DNA of 64,000 nt, from contig CABJAJ010000002.1 of NCBI GenBank assembly GCA_902363575.1, forward strand, positions 614,154-678,153, given 5' to 3'. Positions 15,193-23,987 of this stretch are shown here, piece by piece; positions within the stretch are counted from its first letter, which is position 1, and the number at the start of each line of letters is the position of its first letter. The position numbers and the translations under genes were made by a program. Under the pieces are notes generated by a model. That model saw nothing but the letters and a program-made list of their open reading frames with translations, made no database searches and was not told the origin of the DNA. This stretch comes from Rikenellaceae bacterium. GTDB lineage: Bacteria; Bacteroidota; Bacteroidia; Bacteroidales; Rikenellaceae.

Positions 15193-18100
15193 TTAATAAA
15201 TAACCGGATTCTGAAATACCCATGTAAAAATTATTGGTTTAACAGCAAAAGGATTAAGAAAACCTCTTGTAACAGTAACATATGCATAAGAACTATTATA
15301 TCCAAAGATTGGAAAAGTAATCGTCGCTTTACTGAACGTTTTTGTCGGTGAAATCTCTGTTGCAGGTATCAATATACTTCCGTCGAGATATAGCCCCTTA
15401 CTACCTATAAATGAAGATGTAGGTTGCAGTACAACACGATAAGATTTACTTCCATACGAAAATGTTAAATATGCCATCCCACGTAAAAAAGCTCCTGTAG
15501 TACTATGAAAATCATATCCAAAATTACCCCCTATTTTTATCCCATTAAAAGTTATTCCCGACTGATTGATTACACTTCTATTTTCAGGAGATATAGAAAT
15601 ATCTGGAGTAATAGAAATTAATCCAAATCCAGTAATCAACATTTGGCTTCTGGACTTATCATCCTCCGTTAGCCAACCATAGAATGATCTATATGCATAT
15701 TGTCTGAAACTTTTTGGGAAATATATACCTAACGCTCTCAAAATATCATCAATACTTGGTCCTAAATAAGAATAACCTGGAGGTGTAGTCTCCGGTGAGA
15801 TAGCATTATCTATCCATAAAATTTCTCCACTATCATTATCTTGAACCCAATCTGTCATCATTCCATTAGGGTCAATCTTATTAACAGGGTCAGATGCGCA
15901 AAATGTATACGGATTGTGCATTTGATACATAGGGTCCTGCACGAACCAACGGCCCAGGTTAGGATCGTACATCCGTGCACCGTAGTCCAGAAGATTGACC
16001 GCTCCGGTTGCCTGCCACTCCTTCCCGTTGAATAGGTATCGGTTGCCGGAGATCGGCAGATCGGCGGCGTCCCACCTCTTGCCGAAAGGATAGTAGTTGA
16101 TCTTTTCCAATGCGCGGCCGTTCTGATCGGCGACCACGCGAACGCTACCCAGGTAGTCGGTCACATGGTACTGCACCTCGCTCCCGGCGCTCGTGCAGAC
16201 GATACGGCCGCCGGTGAAACCCACGCTTTCGGGCGCATAGATGGTGCCCCGTTTGCTGTATATCAAAGAACCAAAATAGAGGAACCCGCAGCCCATCGCA
16301 TCGCTCACCTCCAGCTTGGTGCCGTCGGCAAGGTACTTATATCGTGCGGAGACCGATCCGTTGCGACGGACTTCCTCCACCAAATTTAGGTAATTATATC
16401 CGTAAGAGCAAGCGTTTTCGGGCGTCGATATGACATTTCCGTTCAAATCATAGCCATAGGTTGTCGTACGGCCGTTGTCGGTGGTCGAGATCAGGCGGTT
16501 TCCGTCGTAAACATACTGAATATCGTTTACGATCCGCTTATTACCGTAGCGGGTCAGCGACAGTATATTGTCGTTGTGGTCGTATTTCAGATCCATTTCC
16601 GCATACGATGCGACCTGCAACTGTCCGTTACGATACGTTCTCGCATCCTGCAACTGCCCCATCGGGGTGTAGCGGTATCCATAGCTGGTAAAATAGCCGT
16701 CGCCGGCAAAGGACCAGGAACATTCTCCGATTTGCCCGGCATAGTTTTTCGGGATGCCGGCGAGCGTCGGTTTGTCGGTTGCGAGGGTCATGCGGAAAAG
16801 CTCGTTCTGCTGTTCGGTCGTCCGTCCGGCTATGTCGTACTTGTACGAGGTGTTGATTTTCCCTGCCCCCTGGATCATCGTGGAAACCCGTCCGAGGGCA
16901 TCGTACCGGTAGCTCACTTTGGCAATAGGGCCGTTACCGAGGCGTTTCTGCTCGGTGAGCACGCGGCCGAAGTCGTCGTAAGTCATGCGCGTTTGCAGGA
17001 TGTCGGGAGACACGCCCGGTCCCGTTGCGCGGGATTCATAGCTGATGAGCTGGTTGCCCGCATCATCGTATCTATTCGAGAGGCGGTTTATGCCGCCCAG
17101 GTGGTTGCGGATGACGGTCTGAACGAGCAATCCGTCTTTGTCGTAGTAGAAAGCCCGCTCGATGTAGGCGGTACTGTCTGTGAGGACATCGGGCAGGACG
17201 GCGACTTTCTCGTAGGTTTTCAATCCGGTGTTGTTGGCATAGAGTTCGTCCGCCGTTACCATGCCGGAAACGGAGACGAATGCCAACGAGGAGGGAATGG
17301 CAAACGGCCGGTAGGATTTCTTCATTCCCCCTGCCGGATCGGATACCCAGTCATAATCCTCGTATCCGTCGTAATGTACCTGCGTGAGCAAGACATCTAC
17401 CTGATAGAGCTCTTCGACGATTTTGTGGAGTTCCGCTCCGCACTTGTCCCGAAACAGGGTCTGAAGGAAAGAAGCCGGCACAGGCCTCATCAAAAGGTGT
17501 GTTTCGAGTATGCGGTCGAAGTCGTCGTATTTGACATAGAACCATAACTGCGACTTGCGCTGGTTGCCGTCCTGTGTGAGAACTGCCCGGCCGCGGCAGT
17601 CGTAGACACGCTCGATGCGATTGCGTCCCGGTCGTAACGTCAGGATTTCATTGCCCCGCGTGTCGTAACGGTGATAGGTGCAATACTTCCCGAGTTCCGA
17701 GGGCGAATAGCGGGCGCCGACCGTTGTGATGAGCTTGTCCTGGATCGAGGGAATCTCGTAACGCAGTTTCCCGAAATCGTCATAGACGTAATAGGCGAAA
17801 TGCTCGCTGCGATCGTTCACTCGAACCTCCTTGGCCACAAGGTGTTCGTCCTGATCGTAGTATTCCAGCACCTTCACACTTAGCGTGTCGGTCGTTTGGC
17901 TGGTCTTTTCCCGCACCAGCAGCCGGCTCGGCGGGTAGAACCCCTTATAGACCAGCATGGAATCGTCCGCAATCCGGTAGTTTTTCACCTTGTCCGTTTT
18001 CGCCGGCTGTATGCCGATACCGGCAGCCGCAGGCGCTGCCAACGGATAAGGCGTTACGGAGATCTGATTGTGGTAGTTCAACCGGTAGTCGAAGCGGATG

Positions 18101-18627
18101 GGATGGCCTTTCGTGGAGGCGAGGCTGTGGTTGAAGCCGGGCTCGTCGGTAAATTTCACCAGATTGAGCGGCGTGTTGTCGTACACGGTTCGCGTGGCGG
18201 CAAACCGGGCATCGGGATCGTTGTCGAGCAACTGCCGGTAGAACCTCACGCATCGCGCATTGGCAGTGGCGAGGGTCATGCCTATGCTGTCGGGGACGTA
18301 GGGAAGGTAGGCGATCGAATCGCGGCCCATGCAGTCGAGCGTCCGTTCCGTTACGATATTGCCGCCGGCGGGCGAAGCTGCGACAACGACGGTTTTCACT
18401 TCGCGGCCCAGGCCGTCGTAATGATGTTCGGTGGTGGTGTATTTGTCGCCCTGATAGGTGCGCTCCAGGACCAGTTTCCCCTCGATGGTATTGGATACGG
18501 GATACGGAATAACCTGTCCGGGATAGCCCGGCAGCATCGTGCCGACGCCTTGCGGCTCCTGGGCGGCAAGGGGCGTGACGGCGGCAAGCAGATAGGCCGC
18601 TATGACGGTCAAAAGGTTCGTTTTCAT
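15193..18627 (-). CDS. secreted Rhs/YD-repeat protein with variable C-terminal tip
   Basis: An 1144-residue Rhs protein with a Sec signal peptide (LLTVIAAYLLAAVTPLAAQ). Many YD repeats run through residues ~90-870 (YDCRGRAVLTQDGNQ, YDDAGNQLISYESR, YDDFGRVLTEQ, YDIAGRTTEQQN), building the Rhs shell, and the core ends with DYLGSVRVVADQNGRALEK and GARMYDPNLGRWFVQDP. The C-terminal ~235 residues (from about DPNGMMTDWVQDNDSGE) are an AT-rich, beta-rich tip of unknown activity with no HExxH or other toxin motif. Its ATG overlaps the stop of the upstream partner gene (ATGA, 18624-18627). Residues ~734-890 are the arm shared with the silent cassettes. Probably a contact-dependent or envelope toxin; the delivery route is not evident. 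Confidence 0.88.
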   Translation of the reverse strand: MKTNLLTVIAAYLLAAVTPLAAQEPQGVGTMLPGYPGQVIPYPVSNTIEGKLVLERTYQGDKYTTTEHHYDGLGREVKTVVVAASPAGGNIVTERTLDCMGRDSIAYLPYVPDSIGMTLATANARCVRFYRQLLDNDPDARFAATRTVYDNTPLNLVKFTDEPGFNHSLASTKGHPIRFDYRLNYHNQISVTPYPLAAPAAAGIGIQPAKTDKVKNYRIADDSMLVYKGFYPPSRLLVREKTSQTTDTLSVKVLEYYDQDEHLVAKEVRVNDRSEHFAYYVYDDFGKLRYEIPSIQDKLITTVGARYSPSELGKYCTYHRYDTRGNEILTLRPGRNRIERVYDCRGRAVLTQDGNQRKSQLWFYVKYDDFDRILETHLLMRPVPASFLQTLFRDKCGAELHKIVEELYQVDVLLTQVHYDGYEDYDWVSDPAGGMKKSYRPFAIPSSLAFVSVSGMVTADELYANNTGLKTYEKVAVLPDVLTDSTAYIERAFYYDKDGLLVQTVIRNHLGGINRLSNRYDDAGNQLISYESRATGPGVSPDILQTRMTYDDFGRVLTEQKRLGNGPIAKVSYRYDALGRVSTMIQGAGKINTSYKYDIAGRTTEQQNELFRMTLATDKPTLAGIPKNYAGQIGECSWSFAGDGYFTSYGYRYTPMGQLQDARTYRNGQLQVASYAEMDLKYDHNDNILSLTRYGNKRIVNDIQYVYDGNRLISTTDNGRTTTYGYDLNGNVISTPENACSYGYNYLNLVEEVRRNGSVSARYKYLADGTKLEVSDAMGCGFLYFGSLIYSKRGTIYAPESVGFTGGRIVCTSAGSEVQYHVTDYLGSVRVVADQNGRALEKINYYPFGKRWDAADLPISGNRYLFNGKEWQATGAVNLLDYGARMYDPNLGRWFVQDPMYQMHNPYTFCASDPVNKIDPNGMMTDWVQDNDSGEILWIDNAISPETTPPGYSYLGPSIDDILRALGIYFPKSFRQYAYRSFYGWLTEDDKSRSQMLITGFGLISITPDISISPENRSVINQSGITFNGIKIGGNFGYDFHSTTGAFLRGMAYLTFSYGSKSYRVVLQPTSSFIGSKGLYLDGSILIPATEISPTKTFSKATITFPIFGYNSSYAYVTVTRGFLNPFAVKPIIFTWVFQNPVIY
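15959..16427 (-). repeat. Rhs recombination arm in the full-length gene
   Basis: This stretch codes for the last part of the Rhs core in the full gene and is identical to 11710-12178 in the distal silent cassette. Upstream of 16427 the full gene continues in Rhs coding sequence, while the cassettes switch to junction sequence. Homology to the cassettes fades just below 15959, where the tips begin. Confidence 0.93.
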
Positions 18628-21600
18628 AATGCAGGGATCGTGATGTTGGGGTTGTAGTGATCGTAGGAGTAGGTTTTGAGCGGCTGTCGTTCGTTGTCCA
18701 GCACGCGGGTCGGCAGTCCGAAGCCGTTGTATTCGTAGTAGAGCGAGCGGCCGCGTGTGTCGGTTTCCGAGATCGTCCCCAGCCCGGGAACAGAAACCTG
18801 GGATTTCAGCGTCGCATTCGGCGGCAGCAGGCTTACGTCATCGACAGCGACCGCACCCGCAGGGAACAAGACCGTATAGTTATCCATCGTGTCGGTAACG
18901 GTAATCCGGGACCGATGCTGGAACCACCGGTCGCTGTCATTGGTCAGATACCAGTAGGACAGGATGTAAGTTCCGGGCGTGAAATTCGATACGGGAATGG
19001 TCAGGGGCGTGGTTATGCGGCCCCGTGTGCCCGACTTGGCAGGTCCCAGATCCGGCCAGACCCAGGAGCAGAAATCGTCCCGCTCGAAGTCGTCGAACCA
19101 CACCTCATTTACTCTTTGCGTCGCTTCGGGAGCATACCGTGCATTGGCGACATAGGCCAGCGGCATGCTTCGCCCCGGATGATAGACGATGCTCATAGGC
19201 ATGTTATCCGCTTTGTGGTAGCTGGTCATATTCCCCGCGGCGTCGTAATCGTCGAAACTGATGGCCTCTTTGTAGCGTTCGTCGTATTGCAGCTCCCCCC
19301 GGAAGGTGCGGGACGAAATCCGGAAAGAGGCGGAATCGATGCCCTCGTAAGGGGCTTCGAGTTGAAGAGCGGAGGCAAGGAGAAACCGGTCGGGAGTAGC
19401 ACGATAGACGGTCAGAGCTGCGCTTTTGACCTTTCCGTTTCTGTAAACTATTTGCTCGATGGGAATGTACTTGTATTTCGGTTGCCTGATTTCGAAATTG
19501 ATTTTGTTGTAATATTCGTAATTGTATTTGGTATAGGCGGTGGTGCGGGTGCCGTCGGCATATCGCTTTATTTCGTGCGTAGGCAGATGTCGGTCGTTAT
19601 ACAGGTAGTCCGTGCGGCAGTAAAGGTTTGTCTTGCCGGAATATTCGATCCTGGTTTTCGGCAGGACGGGACAGCTTATATGAAAGTACCGGGCAAGGCA
19701 GGTTCTGTTGTGCCCTTCGACCCTGCTGTGGTACGGCACGAGACCCGGAATACGGACTGCGGCAGCCGTATCGATCAGGTATTCGTAGGATGTACGTTTC
19801 ACGATATTGCCATCCGCATCGAACGCTGTTTCCTGCTGCAAGAGGTTGCGGCCCCAGGCCCGGATGGTTTTCGGCAGGTCCTGGTCGTCCTCGAAACCCA
19901 GATAACGAACCGTATCCTCCGCAATGAGGTATTTTTCGGGATACAGATCATCGTACTTTTCGAGCGGAACGTAATCGTATTTGACCGAGGATCCGTTGGG
20001 AAGGCGCTCCGTGACGGACGAATAGACCACGGGCGAACCATAGTAGTCGTTAATTGTGCTCTGGCAATGGGAGGATATTATATAATATATATTATCGCCC
20101 TCCACTGTATTGCCATAACCCATCTTTTCATAGTTGAAGCGCTCGGCATAGACCACGCCGCCCTCGTAGGTATATCGGTATTCGGCCGGCTTGGAGCCGG
20201 AAGCATCCCGTTCGAGGATCCGCTCAACGCGCAGACCGCCCCCGATCATCATCATCGGCTGATCCCGCAGTTTACCTTGATGCAATTCGTAAACGATCTC
20301 CTTGCTGCCGCCGCCCGGATAGTGAATACCTTTGAGGCTCTGTGCTCGCGTACGCTCCAGGTCGGATGCCCTGCCGGTGCCGAAATCCGGATAGATTCCA
20401 CCGATCGGAACGAACGGACAACCGATCAGATCCTCCCCGTCCTGGTTCCAGTAGCCCCAATGGTCGAACCCCTTGTGCATGTGTCCGGGCATTACAGGGT
20501 CCTCGAAATAGACAAACGAGGCGATCGGCCGCTTGTGTCCTGCTTTGGCCTGCTCGTAAACCTGCTTGAGACGGTGGTTTCCATTGGGAAACGTGTCGCG
20601 TTCAAAGCAGATCGTTTTCTGTGTTTCACCCATACAACCTATTTCAATACGGCTGAGACGGGTATTTGAATAATGATGGTATTTATCAATATCGCGGTCA
20701 TAAACAAACTCGATTTTCTGATCCTTATAGGTAATTTCTCTCGGGTATAAACTATTGTGTGTTTCCATACGGTAGAAATCACCGTACATAAAATCTTCTT
20801 TGATATATGTTAATGTATTGCCGGACTTCCTGACCATAGAAGTACCATAGTAGGACATGCAACTGCTGCCCGCCGAATCGTATTTGATTTCGACCGTATT
20901 GCCATTTGGGTAGATGATCTCATTCAGATACCATTCACTGTAAGTTTTCCATGTATTTTTCGCAAAATAGTCGTTTTTCGATATAAAGGAATGGTTCTCT
21001 GTGCTTTCTCTGAACTTATATTGCACACCTTGAGGATCTAATATTGTAAAACTATTCTTTAAGGTGTCGATTTGAATTTCCACCGGCTGGTAAGGGCAGG
21101 TATGAGCTACAAGGTCGGGGTCGAGGACGAAACTGCCCGACATACCGGGAAGATCGAACGTGTAGAGGTCCGGCTGGCTGTCGTAATCGAATTGATGGAA
21201 TTTCTTATAATAGGTGTCGCTTTTCCATATCGACATATCTTCATAAGTATCCTTCAAATTGGGGAAATTATCGATGTTGCCCTGTATCACCCGGGTTATT
21301 CTTCCGCCGGCCGACAAATCCCAGCCCAAACCTATCGGCGTATGGATATCGCTGAGCTTGACTCCCGACCCGGAGTAATTCAGGGTGATCGGCAGTTTCC
21401 CACCGTCGGTTTGCAGTTCATACAGGGGAATCCGGACATGTAAGGTGCCGGTGTATTTATCGACCGTGACATCGGCATTGTTTATCGTGATGTAGGGTTC
21501 GGTGGAGATCGCGGCCTCGTTGTTCATCCAGGCCAGATCGGGCAGCTCCGGATCGTCGGCGTAGAGGGAGCTCTTGTTTACGGCCGGAGGCGTGGTTGCC

Positions 21601-21671
21601 TCGGGTTCTTGCGCATGGGAAAGTGTGCAGGAGATGCCGCATAACAGCAGCATGGTGATAAAAATTCGCAT
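18624..21671 (-). CDS. secreted Rhs-type partner protein
   Basis: A 1015-residue exported protein (signal MRIFITMLLLCGISCTLSHA). Its N-terminal third has the pattern LPITLNYSGSGVKL followed by PIGLGWDLSAGGRITRVIQG, common at the start of Bacteroidota Rhs-like proteins and reminiscent of SpvB/TcB N-termini. Further on there are degenerate YD-type repeats and, near the C-terminus, a carbohydrate-binding-like beta region (about residues 850-960, SNFTPGTYILSYWYLTNDSD). The last 55 residues resume YD repeats (ETDTRGRSLYYEYNGFGLPT), so it flows naturally into the downstream Rhs protein. First gene of the operon; the ATGA overlap suggests that the two proteins act as a complex, comparable to split TcB/TcC shells (inference). 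Confidence 0.83.
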   Translation of the reverse strand: MRIFITMLLLCGISCTLSHAQEPEATTPPAVNKSSLYADDPELPDLAWMNNEAAISTEPYITINNADVTVDKYTGTLHVRIPLYELQTDGGKLPITLNYSGSGVKLSDIHTPIGLGWDLSAGGRITRVIQGNIDNFPNLKDTYEDMSIWKSDTYYKKFHQFDYDSQPDLYTFDLPGMSGSFVLDPDLVAHTCPYQPVEIQIDTLKNSFTILDPQGVQYKFRESTENHSFISKNDYFAKNTWKTYSEWYLNEIIYPNGNTVEIKYDSAGSSCMSYYGTSMVRKSGNTLTYIKEDFMYGDFYRMETHNSLYPREITYKDQKIEFVYDRDIDKYHHYSNTRLSRIEIGCMGETQKTICFERDTFPNGNHRLKQVYEQAKAGHKRPIASFVYFEDPVMPGHMHKGFDHWGYWNQDGEDLIGCPFVPIGGIYPDFGTGRASDLERTRAQSLKGIHYPGGGSKEIVYELHQGKLRDQPMMMIGGGLRVERILERDASGSKPAEYRYTYEGGVVYAERFNYEKMGYGNTVEGDNIYYIISSHCQSTINDYYGSPVVYSSVTERLPNGSSVKYDYVPLEKYDDLYPEKYLIAEDTVRYLGFEDDQDLPKTIRAWGRNLLQQETAFDADGNIVKRTSYEYLIDTAAAVRIPGLVPYHSRVEGHNRTCLARYFHISCPVLPKTRIEYSGKTNLYCRTDYLYNDRHLPTHEIKRYADGTRTTAYTKYNYEYYNKINFEIRQPKYKYIPIEQIVYRNGKVKSAALTVYRATPDRFLLASALQLEAPYEGIDSASFRISSRTFRGELQYDERYKEAISFDDYDAAGNMTSYHKADNMPMSIVYHPGRSMPLAYVANARYAPEATQRVNEVWFDDFERDDFCSWVWPDLGPAKSGTRGRITTPLTIPVSNFTPGTYILSYWYLTNDSDRWFQHRSRITVTDTMDNYTVLFPAGAVAVDDVSLLPPNATLKSQVSVPGLGTISETDTRGRSLYYEYNGFGLPTRVLDNERQPLKTYSYDHYNPNITIPAL

Positions 21672-21772
21672 GGGGAAGTGGTTTTAGGATTAGACGGAAG
21701 AGTAGTCAGGTGGCGGATGCAAGTTCAGGTGGATCGATGTTTCATACGCATGGAGGTTAGTTGGTTCAAAAT

Positions 21773-21803
21773 CAAAGATACGGTCGGAGCTTCCCCATAG
21801 CAA
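21773..21803 (-). promoter_or_regulatory. promoter of the Rhs operon
   Basis: Minus-strand TTG (21801-21803), 20 bp spacer, TATCTTTG (21773-21780). The predicted leader is about 97 nt. It is the only strong promoter found upstream of any rhs reading frame in the locus. Confidence 0.72.
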
Positions 21804-22137
21804 GAAATCCGGCCGGAATCCAGCCTTACGAAATTTGCGCATCTATCTGATAATCAGAGCCGACAGAAATAAAAATCTTATCTCCGACTTTCAAATGTCC
21901 AGACACTCTCTATCAGCCTGTTATAGCTGCCTGCATGCTTGCCTCCGAACAAGACAGGCGGGCCCGCGAACCATGCGAATCCACATCCGACAAGGCGCTT
22001 TAACGGGATTTGCACGAACGGTAGTCAAGTCGTCCGCCACCTTATTTTCCAATGTGTACGATCTTTCGAATGATCGTACCGCCGGGACAAACCGGCGTGG
22101 TGGAGATAAGAGGATGCTGGGCTGCAAAGCAGGCGAC
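21804..22137. other. gene-free spacer between Rhs operon and transporter
   Basis: This stretch holds short open frames on both strands but none with a family signature, a promoter or credible composition. I see no gene here. Confidence 0.5.
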
Positions 22138-22173
22138 AAAAAAATTCCGCCGTCCCACATGGGAACGGCGGAA
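22138..22173 (-). terminator. terminator of the POT transporter gene
   Basis: TTCCGCCGT pairs with ACGGCGGAA, the stem being extended by CCC/GGG around an ACAT loop (22145-22173). On the minus strand it is followed by seven T residues. It lies 28 bp beyond the stop codon. Confidence 0.8.
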
Positions 22174-22200
22174 TAAGGGAATCCGAAGACAACCCAGGCC

Positions 22201-23895
22201 TTACGCGGAGGCCGTGGCGCTTTCGAGTTTGCGCATCACCGAGAAGATGAACAGGGCCGACAGGAGGCACAGCACGATCAGCACGCTCCAAACCATCCAC
22301 AGGGCCATGCCGCTGCCCCACAGGTATCCGATAAGCGAAGTGGCGTAGTTGCCCACGGCCGTAGCCGCGAACCAGCAACCCATCATCATACCCTTGTATT
22401 TGGGAGGCGCCACCTTGGAGACGAACGAAATACCCATCGGCGAGAGCAGCAGCTCCGCGAACGTAAGCACCAGGTAGGTCGAGATCAGCCAGTTCTGCGA
22501 TACGAAATGGTCGCTCGCACCCACGGCCTTCACCTCGGCGGGCGACATCAGGCCGAACGAGCCGAGCGTGAGGATCAGGAAGCCGCCGGCGGCGATAATC
22601 ATGCCCATACCGATCTTACGGGGAGCCGAAGGCTCCTTGCCCTTGCGGGCCAACGACGAGAAGAGGGCGATCGAGAAGGGGGTGAGGGCCACCACGTAGA
22701 ACGGGTTGAACTGTTGGAACTGCTGGGGCAGGATATGCACGGGGTCGGGCGTCTGGGTCCACTGATAGTAGAGCGCGCCGACCACGGCCAGGAAAATCAG
22801 ACCGCTGATGGTCTTGCCTTTGGCTTTGGCGGACTGGAAGAACCCGAAGGCCGCATACACGCCGATCACCACCAGCAGCAGGTTGCCGATATTGAAGCCC
22901 ATCCGGGTCAGGCCCGTGGCTTCGGAGGTGGTGTAGTCGCGGGCGAAGAAAGTCATCGTGGAGCCGTTCTGGTGGAAAGCCATCCAGAAGAAGATCACCA
23001 CGGCGAAAACCAGCATCAGCGCCGTGATGCGCGAGCGGGTCTGGGCGGGGGTGAGCTGCACCTGAGCGGCGGCGCCGGTCGTGGCCGCAGCCGCCTGCTG
23101 CTGGCGTGCCGTCACGTCGGCATGACGGAACGTCTTGCGGAAGCCGACATAGATCAGGTAGGAGAGAACGAGCGAGATGCAGGCCACGCCGAAGCCCATG
23201 TTATAGGCCGTCGAGAGCTTGTCGATATAGTGGCGCGAGAACTCCATCAGATCGGCCGTGCTGCCGCCGACCTGCACGGCCAGCTCCTGCAGCTTGGCGA
23301 GCGGCTCGCCCGCGAGCTGCCCCGCCGAGTCGATGTACTGGTGCGCCAGCGCCGGAATCTGCCCGTTATAGGTCAGACCGTCCTGTCCGAGAAAATAGTT
23401 GGTGATACGGGTTGCCATCGAGGGGGCGAACATGGCCCCGATATTGATGGCCATATAAAAAATCGAAAAGGCATTGTCCCGCTTGCTGGCATAGGCCGGG
23501 TCGTCGTAGAGGTTGCCGACGAGCACCTGAAGGTTGCCCTTGAAGAGTCCCGTACCGCAGGCGATCAGCGCGAGGGCGCCGAACATCATGGCCTGGGCGC
23601 CGAAGCCTGTGCCCGACGGGATGGAGAGCAGGGCGTAACCGCCGAACATGACGAAAATACCCAGGGTCACCATCCGACCGAAACCGAATTTGTCGGCCAG
23701 CACGCCGCCGAAGAAAGGCATAAAATAGACGGCGGCCAGGAAGATTCCGTAAATCTGGGTGGTCACCGCTTCGGTGTAGCCGAACTTGGCCTGCAGAAAC
23801 AGGGTAAAGATCGCAAGCATGGTGTAGTACCCGAAACGCTCGCCCGTGTTGGCCAGCGAGAGGGCATACAATCCTTTGGGTTGGTCTTTGAACAT
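22201..23895 (-). CDS. POT/PTR family proton-coupled oligopeptide transporter
   Basis: A 564-residue, 14-helix-type MFS transporter that imports di- and tripeptides with protons across the inner membrane. The PTR2 signature FYMAINIGAMFAP lies at about residues 150-162, and an extra hydrophilic loop follows TM6. The N-terminal helix shows NTGERFGYY at 16-24; the canonical POT motif is ExxERFxYY, so the first glutamate of the proton-coupling motif is Asn16 here, while Glu19-Arg20 are kept. The size and a long periplasmic or cytoplasmic insertion (about 180-235) are typical of Bacteroidota members. It is divergent from the branching-enzyme gene. Confidence 0.92.
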   Translation of the reverse strand: MFKDQPKGLYALSLANTGERFGYYTMLAIFTLFLQAKFGYTEAVTTQIYGIFLAAVYFMPFFGGVLADKFGFGRMVTLGIFVMFGGYALLSIPSGTGFGAQAMMFGALALIACGTGLFKGNLQVLVGNLYDDPAYASKRDNAFSIFYMAINIGAMFAPSMATRITNYFLGQDGLTYNGQIPALAHQYIDSAGQLAGEPLAKLQELAVQVGGSTADLMEFSRHYIDKLSTAYNMGFGVACISLVLSYLIYVGFRKTFRHADVTARQQQAAAATTGAAAQVQLTPAQTRSRITALMLVFAVVIFFWMAFHQNGSTMTFFARDYTTSEATGLTRMGFNIGNLLLVVIGVYAAFGFFQSAKAKGKTISGLIFLAVVGALYYQWTQTPDPVHILPQQFQQFNPFYVVALTPFSIALFSSLARKGKEPSAPRKIGMGMIIAAGGFLILTLGSFGLMSPAEVKAVGASDHFVSQNWLISTYLVLTFAELLLSPMGISFVSKVAPPKYKGMMMGCWFAATAVGNYATSLIGYLWGSGMALWMVWSVLIVLCLLSALFIFSVMRKLESATASA

Positions 23896-23940
23896 AGTTT
23901 TTTAAGTTAGTAATAGGTGTTTTTCCGAATTTACTGCGGA

Positions 23941-23948
23941 CAAATATA
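23941..23948 (-). promoter_or_regulatory. -7 box of the POT gene
   Basis: Minus-strand TATATTTG, about 46 bp before the ATG at 23895. It lies only 13 bp from the plus-strand -7 box of the divergent gene, so the two promoters share DNA. Confidence 0.65.
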
Positions 23949-23961
23949 ACAAAAAAATCCA

Positions 23962-23969
23962 TATTTTTG
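23962..23969 (+). promoter_or_regulatory. -7 box of the branching-enzyme gene
   Basis: TATTTTTG fits TAnnTTTG, 18 bp before the ATG at 23988. A TTG inside this box (23967) could be mistaken for a start codon. Confidence 0.65.
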
Positions 23970-23987
23970 CAGAAATCGAAACAAGCG

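Noticed and set aside
22507..23910. A plus-strand open frame opposite the POT gene
   Set aside because: Shadow of the transporter gene; no signal, motif or promoter.
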